The position numbers and the translations under genes were made by a program. 64,000 bases of DNA from Rubrivivax sp. (lineage in GTDB: Bacteria; Pseudomonadota; Gammaproteobacteria; Burkholderiales; Burkholderiaceae_C): the NCBI GenBank assembly GCA_016789955.1, contig JAEUPB010000043.1:1-64000 (forward strand). The letters run 5' to 3'. Below are positions 22,967-32,361 of the stretch, piece by piece; within the stretch, counting starts at the first letter, position 1, and every line of letters begins with the position of its first letter. Under the pieces are notes generated by a model, which saw only the letters and a list, made by a program, of their open reading frames with translations, was not told where the DNA came from and ran no database searches.

Positions 22967-23460
22967 GCACGCTCGCCGCCGTCAAGGACCTGCTGTCCAG
23001 CTTCATGCTGGCCGAGCTCTTCAAGGGGATGATGATCACCGGGCGGCACTTCCTGTCGCCGCACATCACCGTGCAGTTCCCGGAAGAGAAGACGCCGCTG
23101 TCACCCCGCTTCCGCGGCCTGCATGCGCTGCGCCGCTACGAGAACGGCGAGGAGCGCTGCATCGCCTGCAAGCTGTGCGAGGCCGTGTGCCCGGCGATGG
23201 CCATCACGATCGAGAGCGACGTGCGTGCCGACGGCACCCGGCGCACGACGCGCTACGACATCGACCTCACCAAGTGCATCTTCTGCGGCTTCTGCGAGGA
23301 GAGCTGCCCCGTCGACTCGATCGTCGAGACGCATGTCTTCGAGTACCACGGCGAAAAGCGGGGCGACCTGTACTTCACGAAGGACATGCTGCTGGCGGTG
23401 GGCGACCGCTACGAGAAAGAGATCGCCGAGCGCCGCGCAGCCGACGCGAAGTACCGCTGA
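22963..23460 (+). CDS. nuoI: NADH-quinone oxidoreductase subunit I
   Basis: A 165-residue ferredoxin-like subunit holding [4Fe-4S] clusters N6a and N6b. The two motifs are [12 protein letters not shown] (Cys66, 69, 72, 76) and [12 protein letters not shown] (Cys105, 108, 111, 115), both complete. An amphipathic N-terminal helix anchors it to the membrane arm. It is separated from nuoH by an unusually long 121-base gap; an AGAGGGGCAG ribosome binding site precedes the ATG. Confidence 0.97.
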   Translation: MSTLAAVKDLLSSFMLAELFKGMMITGRHFLSPHITVQFPEEKTPLSPRFRGLHALRRYENGEERCIACKLCEAVCPAMAITIESDVRADGTRRTTRYDIDLTKCIFCGFCEESCPVDSIVETHVFEYHGEKRGDLYFTKDMLLAVGDRYEKEIAERRAADAKYR

Positions 23461-23469
23461 AACCGCGCG

Positions 23470-24093
23470 ATGAACATCACGTCCGTCCTCTTCTACCTGT
23501 TCTCGGCGGTGCTGCTGTTCGCATCGTTCCGGGTCATCACGGCGCGCAGCACGGTGCATGCGGCGCTGTTCCTCGTGCTCGCCTTCTTCAACGCCGCCGG
23601 CGTGTGGATGCTGCTGCGCGCCGAGTTCCTGGCCATCACGCTGGTGCTGGTCTACATCGGCGCGGTGATGGTGCTGTTCCTGTTCGTCGTGATGATGCTG
23701 GACATCAACAGCGACGCCTTCCGCGAGGGCTTCTGGCGGCACTTCCCGCTGGCCGGCATCGTGGGCGCGGGGATCGCGCTGGAGATGGCACTGGTGCTGA
23801 TGCAGGGTCACCGACAGAGTGACGCGCCCGCACTGGCTGCCGCGGCGATGCAGGCTGGCAACACCAAGCTGCTGGGAATCGAGCTGTACACGAAGTACCT
23901 GTATCCGCTGCAGGTGGCGGCGGTGCTGCTGCTGGTGGCCATCGTCGCGGCCATTGCGTTGACGCTGCGGCGCCGCAAGGACAGCCGCTACATCAGCGTC
24001 AGCGAGCAGCTCAAGGCGCGCAAGGCCGATCGCCTGCGGCTTGTCAAGCTGCCGCCGGTGGTCGAGGCCCCTGCCGCGAAGGAGGGCACGTGA
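23470..24093 (+). CDS. nuoJ: NADH-quinone oxidoreductase subunit J
   Basis: A 207-residue membrane subunit with five helices within the first ~165 residues. The third helix carries the conserved [17 protein letters not shown], important for coupling in complex I. The C-terminal ~40 residues are a charged cytoplasmic tail. It starts 9 bases after nuoI and its stop overlaps the nuoK start. Confidence 0.95.
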   Translation: MNITSVLFYLFSAVLLFASFRVITARSTVHAALFLVLAFFNAAGVWMLLRAEFLAITLVLVYIGAVMVLFLFVVMMLDINSDAFREGFWRHFPLAGIVGAGIALEMALVLMQGHRQSDAPALAAAAMQAGNTKLLGIELYTKYLYPLQVAAVLLLVAIVAAIALTLRRRKDSRYISVSEQLKARKADRLRLVKLPPVVEAPAAKEGT

Positions 24094-24404
24094 TGGGCCC
24101 GGTCACCCTCGGACACTACCTGTCGCTGGGCGGCATGCTGTTCGCGCTCTCGGTCGTCGGCATCTTCCTGAACCGCCGCAACCTGATCGTGCTGCTGATG
24201 GCCATCGAGCTGATGCTGCTGGCCGTCAACCTGAACTTCATCGCCTTCTCGCACTTCCTCGGCGACATGGCCGGGCAGGTCTTCGTGTTCTTCATCCTCA
24301 CGGTGGCGGCCGCGGAGTCGGCGATCGGCCTGGCCATCCTCGTGGTGCTGTTCCGCAACCGTGAATTGATCGACGTCGAGCAGCTCGACGAACTGAAAGG
24401 CTGA
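24093..24404 (+). CDS. nuoK: NADH-quinone oxidoreductase subunit K
   Basis: A 103-residue antiporter-like small subunit with three helices; the Glu residues of [16 protein letters not shown] and of the third helix ([10 protein letters not shown]) are those needed for proton translocation. The ATG at 24093 is preferred, since GGAGGG lies 6 bases before it; an in-frame GTG one codon earlier (24090) would give 104 residues. Both overlap the nuoJ stop. Confidence 0.95.
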   Translation: MGPVTLGHYLSLGGMLFALSVVGIFLNRRNLIVLLMAIELMLLAVNLNFIAFSHFLGDMAGQVFVFFILTVAAAESAIGLAILVVLFRNRELIDVEQLDELKG

Positions 24405-24406
24405 GC

Positions 24407-26437
24407 GTGGCTGCAACCCTGTCGCAATCGCTGCTGCTGGCCGTGCCGCTGGCGCCGCTGGCGGGCTCGCTGATCGCGGGCCTGGCCGGCGGGGTGGTCG
24501 GCCGCCGCGGCGCGCACTGGGCCACGATCCTCGGCGTGCTGGTCGCCTTCGTCTGCTCGGCCATCGTGCTGAAGGCCGTGGCGGTGGACGGCGCCCGCTA
24601 CTCGGGCACGGTGTACGAGTGGATGGTGGTCGGCGGCGTGAAGATGGAGGTGGGTTTCCTCGTCGACGGGCTCACCGCGATGATGATGTGCGTGGTGACC
24701 TTCGTGTCGCTGATGGTGCATATCTACACCATCGGCTACATGGAGGAGGACCCGGGCTACCAGCGGTTCTTCTCGTACATCTCGCTGTTCACGTTCTCGA
24801 TGTTGATGCTCGTGATGAGCAACAACTTCCTGCAGCTGTTCTTCGGCTGGGAAGCGGTGGGCCTCGTGAGCTACCTGCTGATCGGCTTCTGGTACAAGCG
24901 GCCGACGGCGATCTTCGCCAACATGAAGGCCTTCCTGGTGAACCGGGTCGGCGACTTCGGGTTCATTCTCGGGATCGGCCTGATCGCGGCCTATGCCGGC
25001 ACGCTGAGCTACGCCGAGACCTTCGCGAAGGCCGGCGAGCTGGCCCAGGTCGTGTTCCCGTATCCCACCTGGGGCGGCGACTGGATGCTGATCACGGTGA
25101 TCTGCATCTGCCTGTTCATCGGCGCGATGGGCAAGAGCGCGCAGTTCCCGCTGCACGTGTGGCTGCCCGACTCGATGGAAGGCCCGACGCCGATCTCCGC
25201 GCTGATCCACGCGGCGACGATGGTGACGGCGGGCATCTTCATGGTGGCGCGCATGTCACCGCTGTTCGAGCTGTCGGACACCGCGCTGTCGTTCGTGCTG
25301 GTGATCGGCGCGATCACGGCGCTGTTCATGGGCTTCCTGGGCATCATCCAGAACGACATCAAGCGCGTGGTGGCGTATTCGACCTTGTCGCAGCTCGGCT
25401 ACATGACCGTGGCGCTGGGCGCCTCGGCGTACTCGGTGGCGGTGTTCCACCTGATGACGCACGCGTTCTTCAAGGCGCTTCTCTTCCTGGCCGCCGGCAG
25501 CGTGATCATCGGCATGCACCACGACCAGGACATCCGCAACATGGGTGGCCTGCGCAAGTACATGCCGCTGACGTGGATCACGTCGCTGCTGGGCTCGCTG
25601 GCCCTGATCGGCACCCCGCTGTTCGCCGGCTTCTACTCGAAGGACAGCATCATCGAGGCGGTGCACGCGAGCCACCTGCCGGGGTCGGGCTTCGCGTACG
25701 CGGCGGTGATCATCGGCGTGTTCGTCACCGCGTTCTATTCGTTCCGCATGTACTTCCTCGTCTTCCATGGCGAGGAACGCTTCCGCCACAAGCCGCATCC
25801 GCCGGAACACGACCACGCGCACGACGACCACGGCCATGTGCACGAGCCGCACGAGTCGCCGTGGGTGGTGACCGCGCCGCTGCTGCTGCTGGCGGTGCCG
25901 TCGGTCGTGATCGGCTTCCTGACGATCCAGCCGATGCTGTTCGGCGAATTCTTCAAGGACTCGATCCTCGTCGACCTCGCGCGCCACCCGGCGATGAAGG
26001 AACTCGCCGAAGGGTTCCACGGCGCCGCCGCGATGGCGCTGCACGGCCTGGGCACGCCGCCGTTCTGGCTGGCGCTGGCCGGTGTGGTGGTGTCATGGTG
26101 GTTCTACCTGAAGCAGCCGGCGCTGCCGCAGGCCATCGGCCGCGCGCTGTCGCCGGTGATGACGCTGCTGCAGAACAAGTACTACATGGACTGGTTCAAC
26201 GAGAACGTCCTCGCGCCCGTTGCTCGCGGCCTCGGCCAGGGGCTGTGGAAGGGTGGCGACATCGGCGTCATCGACGGCCTGATCAACGGCTCGGCGCGGG
26301 CGGTGGGCGGCGTGGCGGCGGTGCTGCGCCGCGTGCAGACCGGCCACCTGTACTGGTACGCGCTCGTGATGCTGCTGGGCATCTTCGGCTTCATGACCTG
26401 GCGTCTGTGGCCCTACCTGAGCCAGTTCGCCCGCTAG
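24407..26437 (+). CDS. nuoL: NADH-quinone oxidoreductase subunit L
   Basis: The 676-residue distal antiporter-like proton pump. It has about 14 core helices followed by the long lateral helix and final transmembrane helix. Conserved Lys and Glu residues lie in LFFGWEAVGLVSYLLIGFW and in MGKSAQFPLHVWLPDSMEGP. A His-rich loop (HKPHPPEHDHAHDDHGHVH) near residues 462-480 is a lineage feature of unknown role. The start is GTG, 2 bases after the nuoK stop. Confidence 0.96.
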   Translation: MAATLSQSLLLAVPLAPLAGSLIAGLAGGVVGRRGAHWATILGVLVAFVCSAIVLKAVAVDGARYSGTVYEWMVVGGVKMEVGFLVDGLTAMMMCVVTFVSLMVHIYTIGYMEEDPGYQRFFSYISLFTFSMLMLVMSNNFLQLFFGWEAVGLVSYLLIGFWYKRPTAIFANMKAFLVNRVGDFGFILGIGLIAAYAGTLSYAETFAKAGELAQVVFPYPTWGGDWMLITVICICLFIGAMGKSAQFPLHVWLPDSMEGPTPISALIHAATMVTAGIFMVARMSPLFELSDTALSFVLVIGAITALFMGFLGIIQNDIKRVVAYSTLSQLGYMTVALGASAYSVAVFHLMTHAFFKALLFLAAGSVIIGMHHDQDIRNMGGLRKYMPLTWITSLLGSLALIGTPLFAGFYSKDSIIEAVHASHLPGSGFAYAAVIIGVFVTAFYSFRMYFLVFHGEERFRHKPHPPEHDHAHDDHGHVHEPHESPWVVTAPLLLLAVPSVVIGFLTIQPMLFGEFFKDSILVDLARHPAMKELAEGFHGAAAMALHGLGTPPFWLALAGVVVSWWFYLKQPALPQAIGRALSPVMTLLQNKYYMDWFNENVLAPVARGLGQGLWKGGDIGVIDGLINGSARAVGGVAAVLRRVQTGHLYWYALVMLLGIFGFMTWRLWPYLSQFAR

Positions 26438-26468
26438 GCGGCGGCACACACGACAACAAGAAGCATCC

Positions 26469-27947
26469 ATGGGTCTCCTGAGCATCTCGATCTGGCTGCC
26501 GATCGCCTTCGGCGCGCTGCTGCTGGCCGTGGGCCGCGACGAGCACGCCGGCGCCGTGCGCGGCGTGGCGCTGGTGGGCGCCATCGTCTCCTTCCTCGTC
26601 ACGATCCCGGTGATGACCTCGTTCGACACCGCCAGCGCCGCGCTGCAGTTCGTCGAGAAGATGCCGTGGATCCAGCGCTTCAACGTGCACTACCACCTGG
26701 GTGTCGACGGGCTGTCGATGTGGTTCGTGCCGCTGACCGCCTTCATCACGGTGATCGTCGTGATCTCGGCCTGGGAGGTGATCCAGGAGCGCGTCGCCCA
26801 GTACATGGGCGCCTTCCTGATCCTGTCGGGGCTGATGATCGGCGTGTTCTCGGCGGCCGACGGGCTGCTGTTCTACGTGTTCTTCGAGGCCACGCTGATC
26901 CCGATGTACATCATCATCGGCGTGTGGGGCGGGCCGCGGCGCGTCTACGCGGCCTTCAAGTTCTTCCTGTACACGCTGCTGGGCTCGCTGCTGATGCTGG
27001 TGGCGCTGGTGTACCTGTACTTCAAGAGCGGCGGCAGCTTCGACATCACGGCCTGGCAGCGGCTGCCGCTGACGTTGCCAACGCAGGCGCTGCTGTTCTT
27101 CGCGTTCTTCGCCGCGTTCTCGGTGAAGGTGCCCATGTGGCCGGTACACACGTGGCTGCCCGATGCGCACGTGGAAGCGCCCACCGGCGGCTCGGTGGTT
27201 CTGGCGGCCATCATGCTGAAGCTCGGCGCCTACGGCTTCCTGCGCTTCTCGATGCCGATCGCCCCGGACGCGGCTCGCGAGTACGCCTGGGTCATCCTCG
27301 CGCTGAGCCTGATCGCCGTCACGTACATCGGCCTGGTTGCGCTGGTTCAGCAGGACATGAAGAAGCTCATCGCCTACTCGTCGGTGGCGCACATGGGCTT
27401 CGTGACGCTGGGCTTCTTCCTCTTCAGCGAGATGGGCGTGGCCGGTGGACTCGTGCAGATGATCTCGCACGGTTTCGTGTCCGGCGCGATGTTCCTGTGC
27501 GTCGGGGTGCTGTACGACCGCGTGCACTCGCGCGAGATAGCGTCCTACGGCGGCGTGGTCAACACGATGCCGAAGTTCGTCGCCTTCGCCGTCCTGTTCG
27601 CGATGGCCAATTGCGGCCTGCCGGGCACCGCGGGATTTGTCGGCGAGTGGATGGTGATCCTCGCCGCCGTGAAGACGAACTTCTGGATCGCGATGATCGC
27701 GGCCACCACGCTGATCTTCGGCGCGGCCTACACGCTGTGGATGGTCAAGCGCGTGTACTTCGGCGACGTCGCCAACGACCACGTCCGCGAACTCACCGAC
27801 ATCGGCGGACGCGAGTTCCTGATGCTGGCGGTGCTGGCCGGCGCCGTGCTGTGGATGGGCCTGTATCCCAAGCCCATCACCGACGCGATGAACCCGTCGA
27901 TCACCCAACTGCTCGGGCACGTCGCCAAGAGCAAGCTGCCGTCATGA
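26469..27947 (+). CDS. nuoM: NADH-quinone oxidoreductase subunit M
   Basis: The 492-residue middle antiporter-like subunit of the membrane arm. Diagnostic motifs are YVFFEATLIPMYIIIGVWG, with the conserved Glu, and the FSVKVPMWPVHTWLPDAHVEAP segment with the pump Lys. It starts 31 bases after nuoL, and its stop overlaps the nuoN start (ATGA at 27944-27947). Confidence 0.96.
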   Translation: MGLLSISIWLPIAFGALLLAVGRDEHAGAVRGVALVGAIVSFLVTIPVMTSFDTASAALQFVEKMPWIQRFNVHYHLGVDGLSMWFVPLTAFITVIVVISAWEVIQERVAQYMGAFLILSGLMIGVFSAADGLLFYVFFEATLIPMYIIIGVWGGPRRVYAAFKFFLYTLLGSLLMLVALVYLYFKSGGSFDITAWQRLPLTLPTQALLFFAFFAAFSVKVPMWPVHTWLPDAHVEAPTGGSVVLAAIMLKLGAYGFLRFSMPIAPDAAREYAWVILALSLIAVTYIGLVALVQQDMKKLIAYSSVAHMGFVTLGFFLFSEMGVAGGLVQMISHGFVSGAMFLCVGVLYDRVHSREIASYGGVVNTMPKFVAFAVLFAMANCGLPGTAGFVGEWMVILAAVKTNFWIAMIAATTLIFGAAYTLWMVKRVYFGDVANDHVRELTDIGGREFLMLAVLAGAVLWMGLYPKPITDAMNPSITQLLGHVAKSKLPS

Positions 27948-29419
27948 GCTCCTGGTCCGCCGTTCATCCTGAAATCTGGCTGCTGGCGATGGCCTGCGTG
28001 GTGCTGCTCGCCGACCTCTTCGTCACCGCGGACGATCGCGCGCCCACGTTCTGGCTGACGCAGGCCACCGTCGGCGTATTCGCGTTGCTGCACTGGCTGG
28101 AGTACCAGCAGGGCGCTACCGCCTACGCGATGCAGGGCCTCGTCGTGCTCGACCCGATGGGGCACCTGCTGGCCTTCTTCGCGGCGCTGGCCACGATGAT
28201 CACCGTGGCCTACGCCCGCCCGACGCTGATGGCGCGAGACATGGCCAAGGGCGAGTTCTACACGCTGGCGATGTTCGTTCTGCTGGGCATCGCGGTGATG
28301 TGCTCGGCCAACAACTTCCTCGTCATCTACCTCGGTCTCGAGCTGATGAGCCTGTCGCTGTACGCGCTGACCGCGCTGCGGCGCGAACACACCGTGGCCA
28401 CCGAGGCCGCGATGAAGTACTTCGTGCTCGGGGCGCTGGCCACCGGCTTCCTGCTGTACGGCCTGTCGATGATGTACGGCGCCACCGGCTCGCTGGAACT
28501 CACCAAGGTCTTCGAGAGCATCGGCAGCGGCCGCATCAACCAGACCGTGCTGGCCTTCGGCGTGGTGTTCATCGTCGCCGGTCTCGCGTTCAAGCTCGGC
28601 GCGGTGCCGTTCCACATGTGGATCCCCGACGTCTACCAGGGCGCGCCCACGTCGGTGACGCTGCTGATCGGCGGCGCGCCGAAGTTCGCCGCGTTCGCGA
28701 TCACGATCCGCCTGCTCGTCGAAGGCATGATCGGCCTGGCGGTGGACTGGCAGCAGATGTTCATCGTGCTGGCGGTGGCGTCGCTGGTGGTGGGTAACGT
28801 CGCCGCGGTGGCGCAGACCAACCTCAAGCGCATGCTGGCGTACTCGACCATCGCGCAGATGGGCTTCATGCTGCTGGCGCTCTCTGTGGGCGTGGTCAGC
28901 GGCAACACGCTGTCGGCCGGCAATGCCTACAGCTCGGCGATGTTCTACCTCGTGACCTACGTGCTCACGACGCTGGGCTCGTTCGGCATGATCCTGTTCC
29001 TCTCCCGGCAGGGCTTCGAAGCCGAGGAGATCACCGACCTCGCCGGCCTGTCCAAGCGCAAGCCGTGGGCGGCCGGCGTGATGACGGTGTTCATGTTCTC
29101 GCTGGCCGGCGTGCCGCCGATGGTGGGCTTCTACGCCAAGCTCGCGGTGCTGCAGGCATTGGTGAGCACTGCGGTCGCCGGCTACGTGACGCTGGCCGTG
29201 GTGGCCGTGCTGCTGTCGCTGATCGGTGCCTTCTACTACCTGCGTGTCGTGAAGGTGATGTACTTCGACGAGCCCACCGACACGCAACCCATCGTCTCGA
29301 CCTCGGGCGTGTCGGCGCTGCTGGCGTTGAACGGTGCGGCGGTGCTGGTGTTCGGCCTGTTGCCGGGCGGTCTGATGTCGATGTGCCGCGACGCCATCGT
29401 CAAGGCGCTGGCGACGTGA
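27944..29419 (+). CDS. nuoN: NADH-quinone oxidoreductase subunit N
   Basis: The 491-residue proximal antiporter-like subunit, last gene of the 14-gene set. Conserved elements are IYLGLELMSLSLYAL, with the essential Glu, and the KLGAVPFHMWIPDVYQGAP segment with the pump Lys. Fourteen hydrophobic helices can be drawn. The NUDIX gene starts 54 bases downstream. From memory a small DUF2818 gene often follows nuoN in Burkholderiales; there is no room for it here. Confidence 0.96.
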   Translation: MSSWSAVHPEIWLLAMACVVLLADLFVTADDRAPTFWLTQATVGVFALLHWLEYQQGATAYAMQGLVVLDPMGHLLAFFAALATMITVAYARPTLMARDMAKGEFYTLAMFVLLGIAVMCSANNFLVIYLGLELMSLSLYALTALRREHTVATEAAMKYFVLGALATGFLLYGLSMMYGATGSLELTKVFESIGSGRINQTVLAFGVVFIVAGLAFKLGAVPFHMWIPDVYQGAPTSVTLLIGGAPKFAAFAITIRLLVEGMIGLAVDWQQMFIVLAVASLVVGNVAAVAQTNLKRMLAYSTIAQMGFMLLALSVGVVSGNTLSAGNAYSSAMFYLVTYVLTTLGSFGMILFLSRQGFEAEEITDLAGLSKRKPWAAGVMTVFMFSLAGVPPMVGFYAKLAVLQALVSTAVAGYVTLAVVAVLLSLIGAFYYLRVVKVMYFDEPTDTQPIVSTSGVSALLALNGAAVLVFGLLPGGLMSMCRDAIVKALAT

Positions 29420-29473
29420 TCGCCGGCCGCAACCGCGCACCCGGGCCCACGCGCCGCAGCGGCTGCCGCTGAG

Positions 29474-30049
29474 ATGGCTGCCGACGAGCACCTCGTCGAG
29501 ACGCCGCTGGCCTCCCGCGTGCTCGCCAAGGGGGTGTTCCTCGAGGTGCGCATCGACGATGTGAGGCTGCCCGACGGCCACATCGCCACCCGGGAATACA
29601 TCAAGCATCCAGGCGCGGTGGCGGTGCTCGGGCTGCTCGACAATGGCCACGTGCTGCTCGAACGCCAGTACCGCCATCCCGTCCGCCGCGTCATGCTCGA
29701 GATCCCCGCGGGCAAGATCGACCCCGGCGAGACGCTGCTCGGTTGCGCGCAGCGCGAGTTGCTCGAGGAGACCGGCTACACCGCCGCGGAATGGGCGCGT
29801 GCGGGGTCGCTGCACGTGGCCGTGGGCTGCTCCGACGAGGTCATCCACCTTTACGTGGCCCGCGGACTGGTCCCGGGCCGGCAGCAGCTCGACCACGGCG
29901 AACTGCTCGACGTCACGAGCCTGCCCGAGGGCGAACTCGACGCGATGGCCGCGCGCGGCGAGATCACCGACAGCAAGACGCTGTTCGCGCTGCAGTGGCT
30001 GCAGCGCTGGCGCAGCGGGGCCTGGCCCCTGCAATGGGGCGCCGCATGA
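29474..30049 (+). CDS. NUDIX hydrolase, ADP-ribose pyrophosphatase type
   Basis: A 191-residue NUDIX enzyme. The complete NUDIX box is GKIDPGETLLGCAQRELLEETGY, given here by its key residues G...GE...RELLEETG. The segment EIPAGKID and the length match the NudF/ADP-ribose pyrophosphatase group, which hydrolyses ADP-ribose to AMP and ribose 5-phosphate. Its stop overlaps the start of the DUF1178 gene (ATGA at 30046-30049). Position just after nuo is conserved in relatives. Confidence 0.88.
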   Translation: MAADEHLVETPLASRVLAKGVFLEVRIDDVRLPDGHIATREYIKHPGAVAVLGLLDNGHVLLERQYRHPVRRVMLEIPAGKIDPGETLLGCAQRELLEETGYTAAEWARAGSLHVAVGCSDEVIHLYVARGLVPGRQQLDHGELLDVTSLPEGELDAMAARGEITDSKTLFALQWLQRWRSGAWPLQWGAA

Positions 30050-30497
30050 AGGTGTTGAACCTGCGCTGCGCGAACGGGCACGGATTCGAAGGCTGGTTCG
30101 GCTCCGACGACGAGTTCCTCGAGCAGAACGGCGGCGGTCGCATCGAGTGTCCGCTGTGCAACGACCGCGTGATCACGCGCATGCGCCGCGGCTGAACCTC
30201 TCCGGAGCCACCGAGCCGCAGCCCGCGGCGTCGGCCGCGAAGTCGCCCCCGCAGGCACCGGCGGCCACGGCCGACCTGCAGGCGCTGTGGCTGCAGACCG
30301 TGCAGCAGCTGTTCGCGCACACCGAGGACGTCGGAGCGCGCTTCGCGGAGGAAGCGCGGCGCATCCACTATGGCGAGGCCGAACGGCGCGCCATCCGCGG
30401 AGAGGCGAGCGAACCCGAGCGCCAGGCGCTGCTCGAAGAAGGCATCGAGATCGTCGCGATCCCGGTGCCGGGCGCGCTCAAGGGCCCGGTGCAGTAG
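30046..30497 (+). pseudogene. DUF1178 family gene, frameshifted
   Basis: The first ~49 codons read MKVLNLRCANGHGFEGWFGSD... up to ITRMRRG, then stop at 30193-30195. The family continues in the -1 frame from about 30182 as APRLNLSGA and runs through a typical helical C-terminus (IHYGEAERRAIRGEASEPE, EEGIEIVAIPVP) to the stop at 30495-30497. Joined, the product would be about 150 residues, the usual family size. The N-terminal CxxGH and CPLC pairs suggest metal binding. The net change equals one missing base in the triplet register. No slippery heptamer is present, so a true lesion or an assembly error is more likely than programmed frameshifting. Confidence 0.75.
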
Positions 30498-30516
30498 CAA
30501 CCTCTCCGCCGGCGCG

Positions 30517-31923
30517 TCAGCCGGCCAGCACGCGCCCCGGGTTCATCACTCGCTGCGGATCGAGCGCGGCCTTGATGCGGCCCATCAACCCGAGCGCCAC
30601 CGCCGGCTTGCGGGCGACGAGTTCGTCGACCTTCAGCACGCCCACGCCATGCTCGGCCGAGATGGAGCCGCCGCGCGCGCACACGGCGTCGTAGACGATG
30701 CGGTTGACGGCGTCTTCTTCCTCGGCGAGGAAGCATGCTGCATCGACGCCCGCCGGTGCCTGCACGTTGTAGTGCAGGTTGCCGTCGCCGAGGTGGCCGA
30801 AGTTCACCAGCCGCACGCCCGGCACGTGCCGCGCGAGCGCGGCGTCGGTGCTCGCGACGAACTCGGGAATCGCCGAGACCGGCAGTGCGATGTCGTGCTT
30901 GATGTTCAGGCCTTCCTCGCTCTGGGCGAGCGGGATCGACTCGCGCACGTGCCACATCGCGTGCGACTGCGCGAGGCTCCCGGCCACCGAGGCGTCGGTG
31001 ATCGCGCCGGCCTCCAGCGCTTCGCCGAGCAGCGCCTCGAAGCGCTCGCGTGCCGTCGCTTCGGGGTCGAGCGCGCTCTGCTCGAGCAGCACCGTCCACG
31101 CTGCGCCGGGCAGCGGGCGCGGCAGCGCCGGGAAGTGCCGCGCCACGAGCTCCAGCGCGAAGGCGCCCATCATCTCGAAGCCGGTGAGCGTCGGCCCCAG
31201 CCGCGCGCGTGCCAGGTTCAGCAGCGCCACGCAGTCGGCCACCGAGGCGCATGCGGCCATGGCGGTGGTCACCGCCGCAGGCTGCGGATGCAGCGTCATC
31301 GTCGCGCCCGTGATCACGCCCAGCGTGCCTTCGCTGCCGACGTACAGGTCGCGCAGGTCGTAGCCGGTGTTGTCCTTGCGCAGGCCGGTGAGGCCGTCCC
31401 ACACCTCGCCCTGCGGCGTGACGACTTCCAGCCCCAGGCACAGGTTGCGCGCATTGCCGAAGCGCAGCACCTGCGTGCCGCCGGCGTTGGTGGCGAGGTT
31501 GCCGCCCAGCGTGCAGCTGCCTTCGGCCGCCAGGCTCAGCGGGAACCATAGGCCCTGGTCGCGCGCGGCCTGCTGCACAGCCTGCAGCACGCAGCCGGCC
31601 TCGGCGGTGATGGTGAGGTTGGCCGCGTCGACGGCGCGCACGCGGTTCATGCGCTGCAGGCTCAGCAGCACTTGCGTGCCGCTGCCGTCGGGCACGCCGC
31701 CGCCCACGAGGCCGGTGTTGCCGCCCTGCGGCACGATGGCGGTGCCGTGTGCGGCGCAGGCGCGCACCACCGCGGCCACCTCGGCGGTCGAGCCTGGCCG
31801 CACCACCGCCAGCGCCTTGCCGCGCCAACGCCGCCGCCAGTCCTGCTCCCACGCGGTGAGGTCGCCCTCGGTCAGGACGTTCGAGGCGCCGACGGTGTCG
31901 CGCAGGTTGGCGATCAAGCTCAT
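30517..31923 (-). CDS. FAD-binding oxidoreductase, D-2-hydroxyglutarate/D-lactate dehydrogenase family
   Basis: A 468-residue flavoprotein of the VAO/PCMH fold. The FAD-binding half has VPQGGNTGLVGGGVPDGSG and EGSCTLGGNLATNAGG. The catalytic half has HLGDGNLHYN, with metal- and substrate-binding His residues, and SAEHGVGVLK near the C-terminus. Such enzymes oxidise D-2-hydroxy acids and pass electrons to an electron-transfer flavoprotein or quinone; the exact substrate is not determined. It is convergent with the DUF1178 gene, 19 bases apart, and is read after the DUF2069 gene. Confidence 0.88.
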   Translation of the reverse strand: MSLIANLRDTVGASNVLTEGDLTAWEQDWRRRWRGKALAVVRPGSTAEVAAVVRACAAHGTAIVPQGGNTGLVGGGVPDGSGTQVLLSLQRMNRVRAVDAANLTITAEAGCVLQAVQQAARDQGLWFPLSLAAEGSCTLGGNLATNAGGTQVLRFGNARNLCLGLEVVTPQGEVWDGLTGLRKDNTGYDLRDLYVGSEGTLGVITGATMTLHPQPAAVTTAMAACASVADCVALLNLARARLGPTLTGFEMMGAFALELVARHFPALPRPLPGAAWTVLLEQSALDPEATARERFEALLGEALEAGAITDASVAGSLAQSHAMWHVRESIPLAQSEEGLNIKHDIALPVSAIPEFVASTDAALARHVPGVRLVNFGHLGDGNLHYNVQAPAGVDAACFLAEEEDAVNRIVYDAVCARGGSISAEHGVGVLKVDELVARKPAVALGLMGRIKAALDPQRVMNPGRVLAG

Positions 31924-31939
31924 GCAGACAACTCCGTCG

Positions 31940-32344
31940 TCAGGCGGCGCGGCGCGTGCGGCGCCGGATGTCGGCCACGCAGGCCGTGAACAGCAGCACC
32001 GCCGCGGCGGTCTGCGCGATGGCGAGCCAGCGGCCCGCGCCGCCTTCGCTGGTGGCCCGCACGAGTCCCTCGCAGACGTACAGCCAGACCAGCAGGCTCA
32101 GCCAGCGCTGCGTGTGCAGGCGTCGCCGCCACGCCCCGGGCAGCGCTGCCACCAGCGGCAGCACCTTGATGGCCCACGTGCCGCGGCCGGTGGGGGCCAG
32201 CCACAGCTCCCATGCGAGGCCCAGCGCGATCAGCCCGACCAGGCTCGCCAGAACGGCGGCTCGGTGCCGCTCCGAAAGCGCAGCGCTCGCAGGCACGGCC
32301 GGCGTCACGGCATCGGGAGGGGCGGCAGGGCTCGCAGGGGCCAT
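31940..32344 (-). CDS. DUF2069 family membrane protein
   Basis: A 134-residue protein with an Ala/Pro-rich N-terminus and four predicted membrane helices. The conserved YTHRW-like segment appears as LHTQRWLSLLVWLYVCEGLVRATS. Its function is unknown. It lies 16 bases upstream of the flavoprotein gene on the same strand and is divergent from the YihY gene, with only 17 bases between start codons, so the two promoters must overlap coding sequence. Confidence 0.8.
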   Translation of the reverse strand: MAPASPAAPPDAVTPAVPASAALSERHRAAVLASLVGLIALGLAWELWLAPTGRGTWAIKVLPLVAALPGAWRRRLHTQRWLSLLVWLYVCEGLVRATSEGGAGRWLAIAQTAAAVLLFTACVADIRRRTRRAA

Positions 32345-32361
32345 GGGGCATCATAGCCAGC

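Noticed and set aside
27728-30034. 768-codon antisense frame across nuoM end, nuoN and NUDIX gene
   Set aside because: His/Arg/Gln-rich shadow of certain complex I genes.
30160-30200. Programmed ribosomal frameshifting in DUF1178
   Set aside because: No slippery heptamer or downstream pseudoknot is visible at the junction, and the family is not known for recoding.
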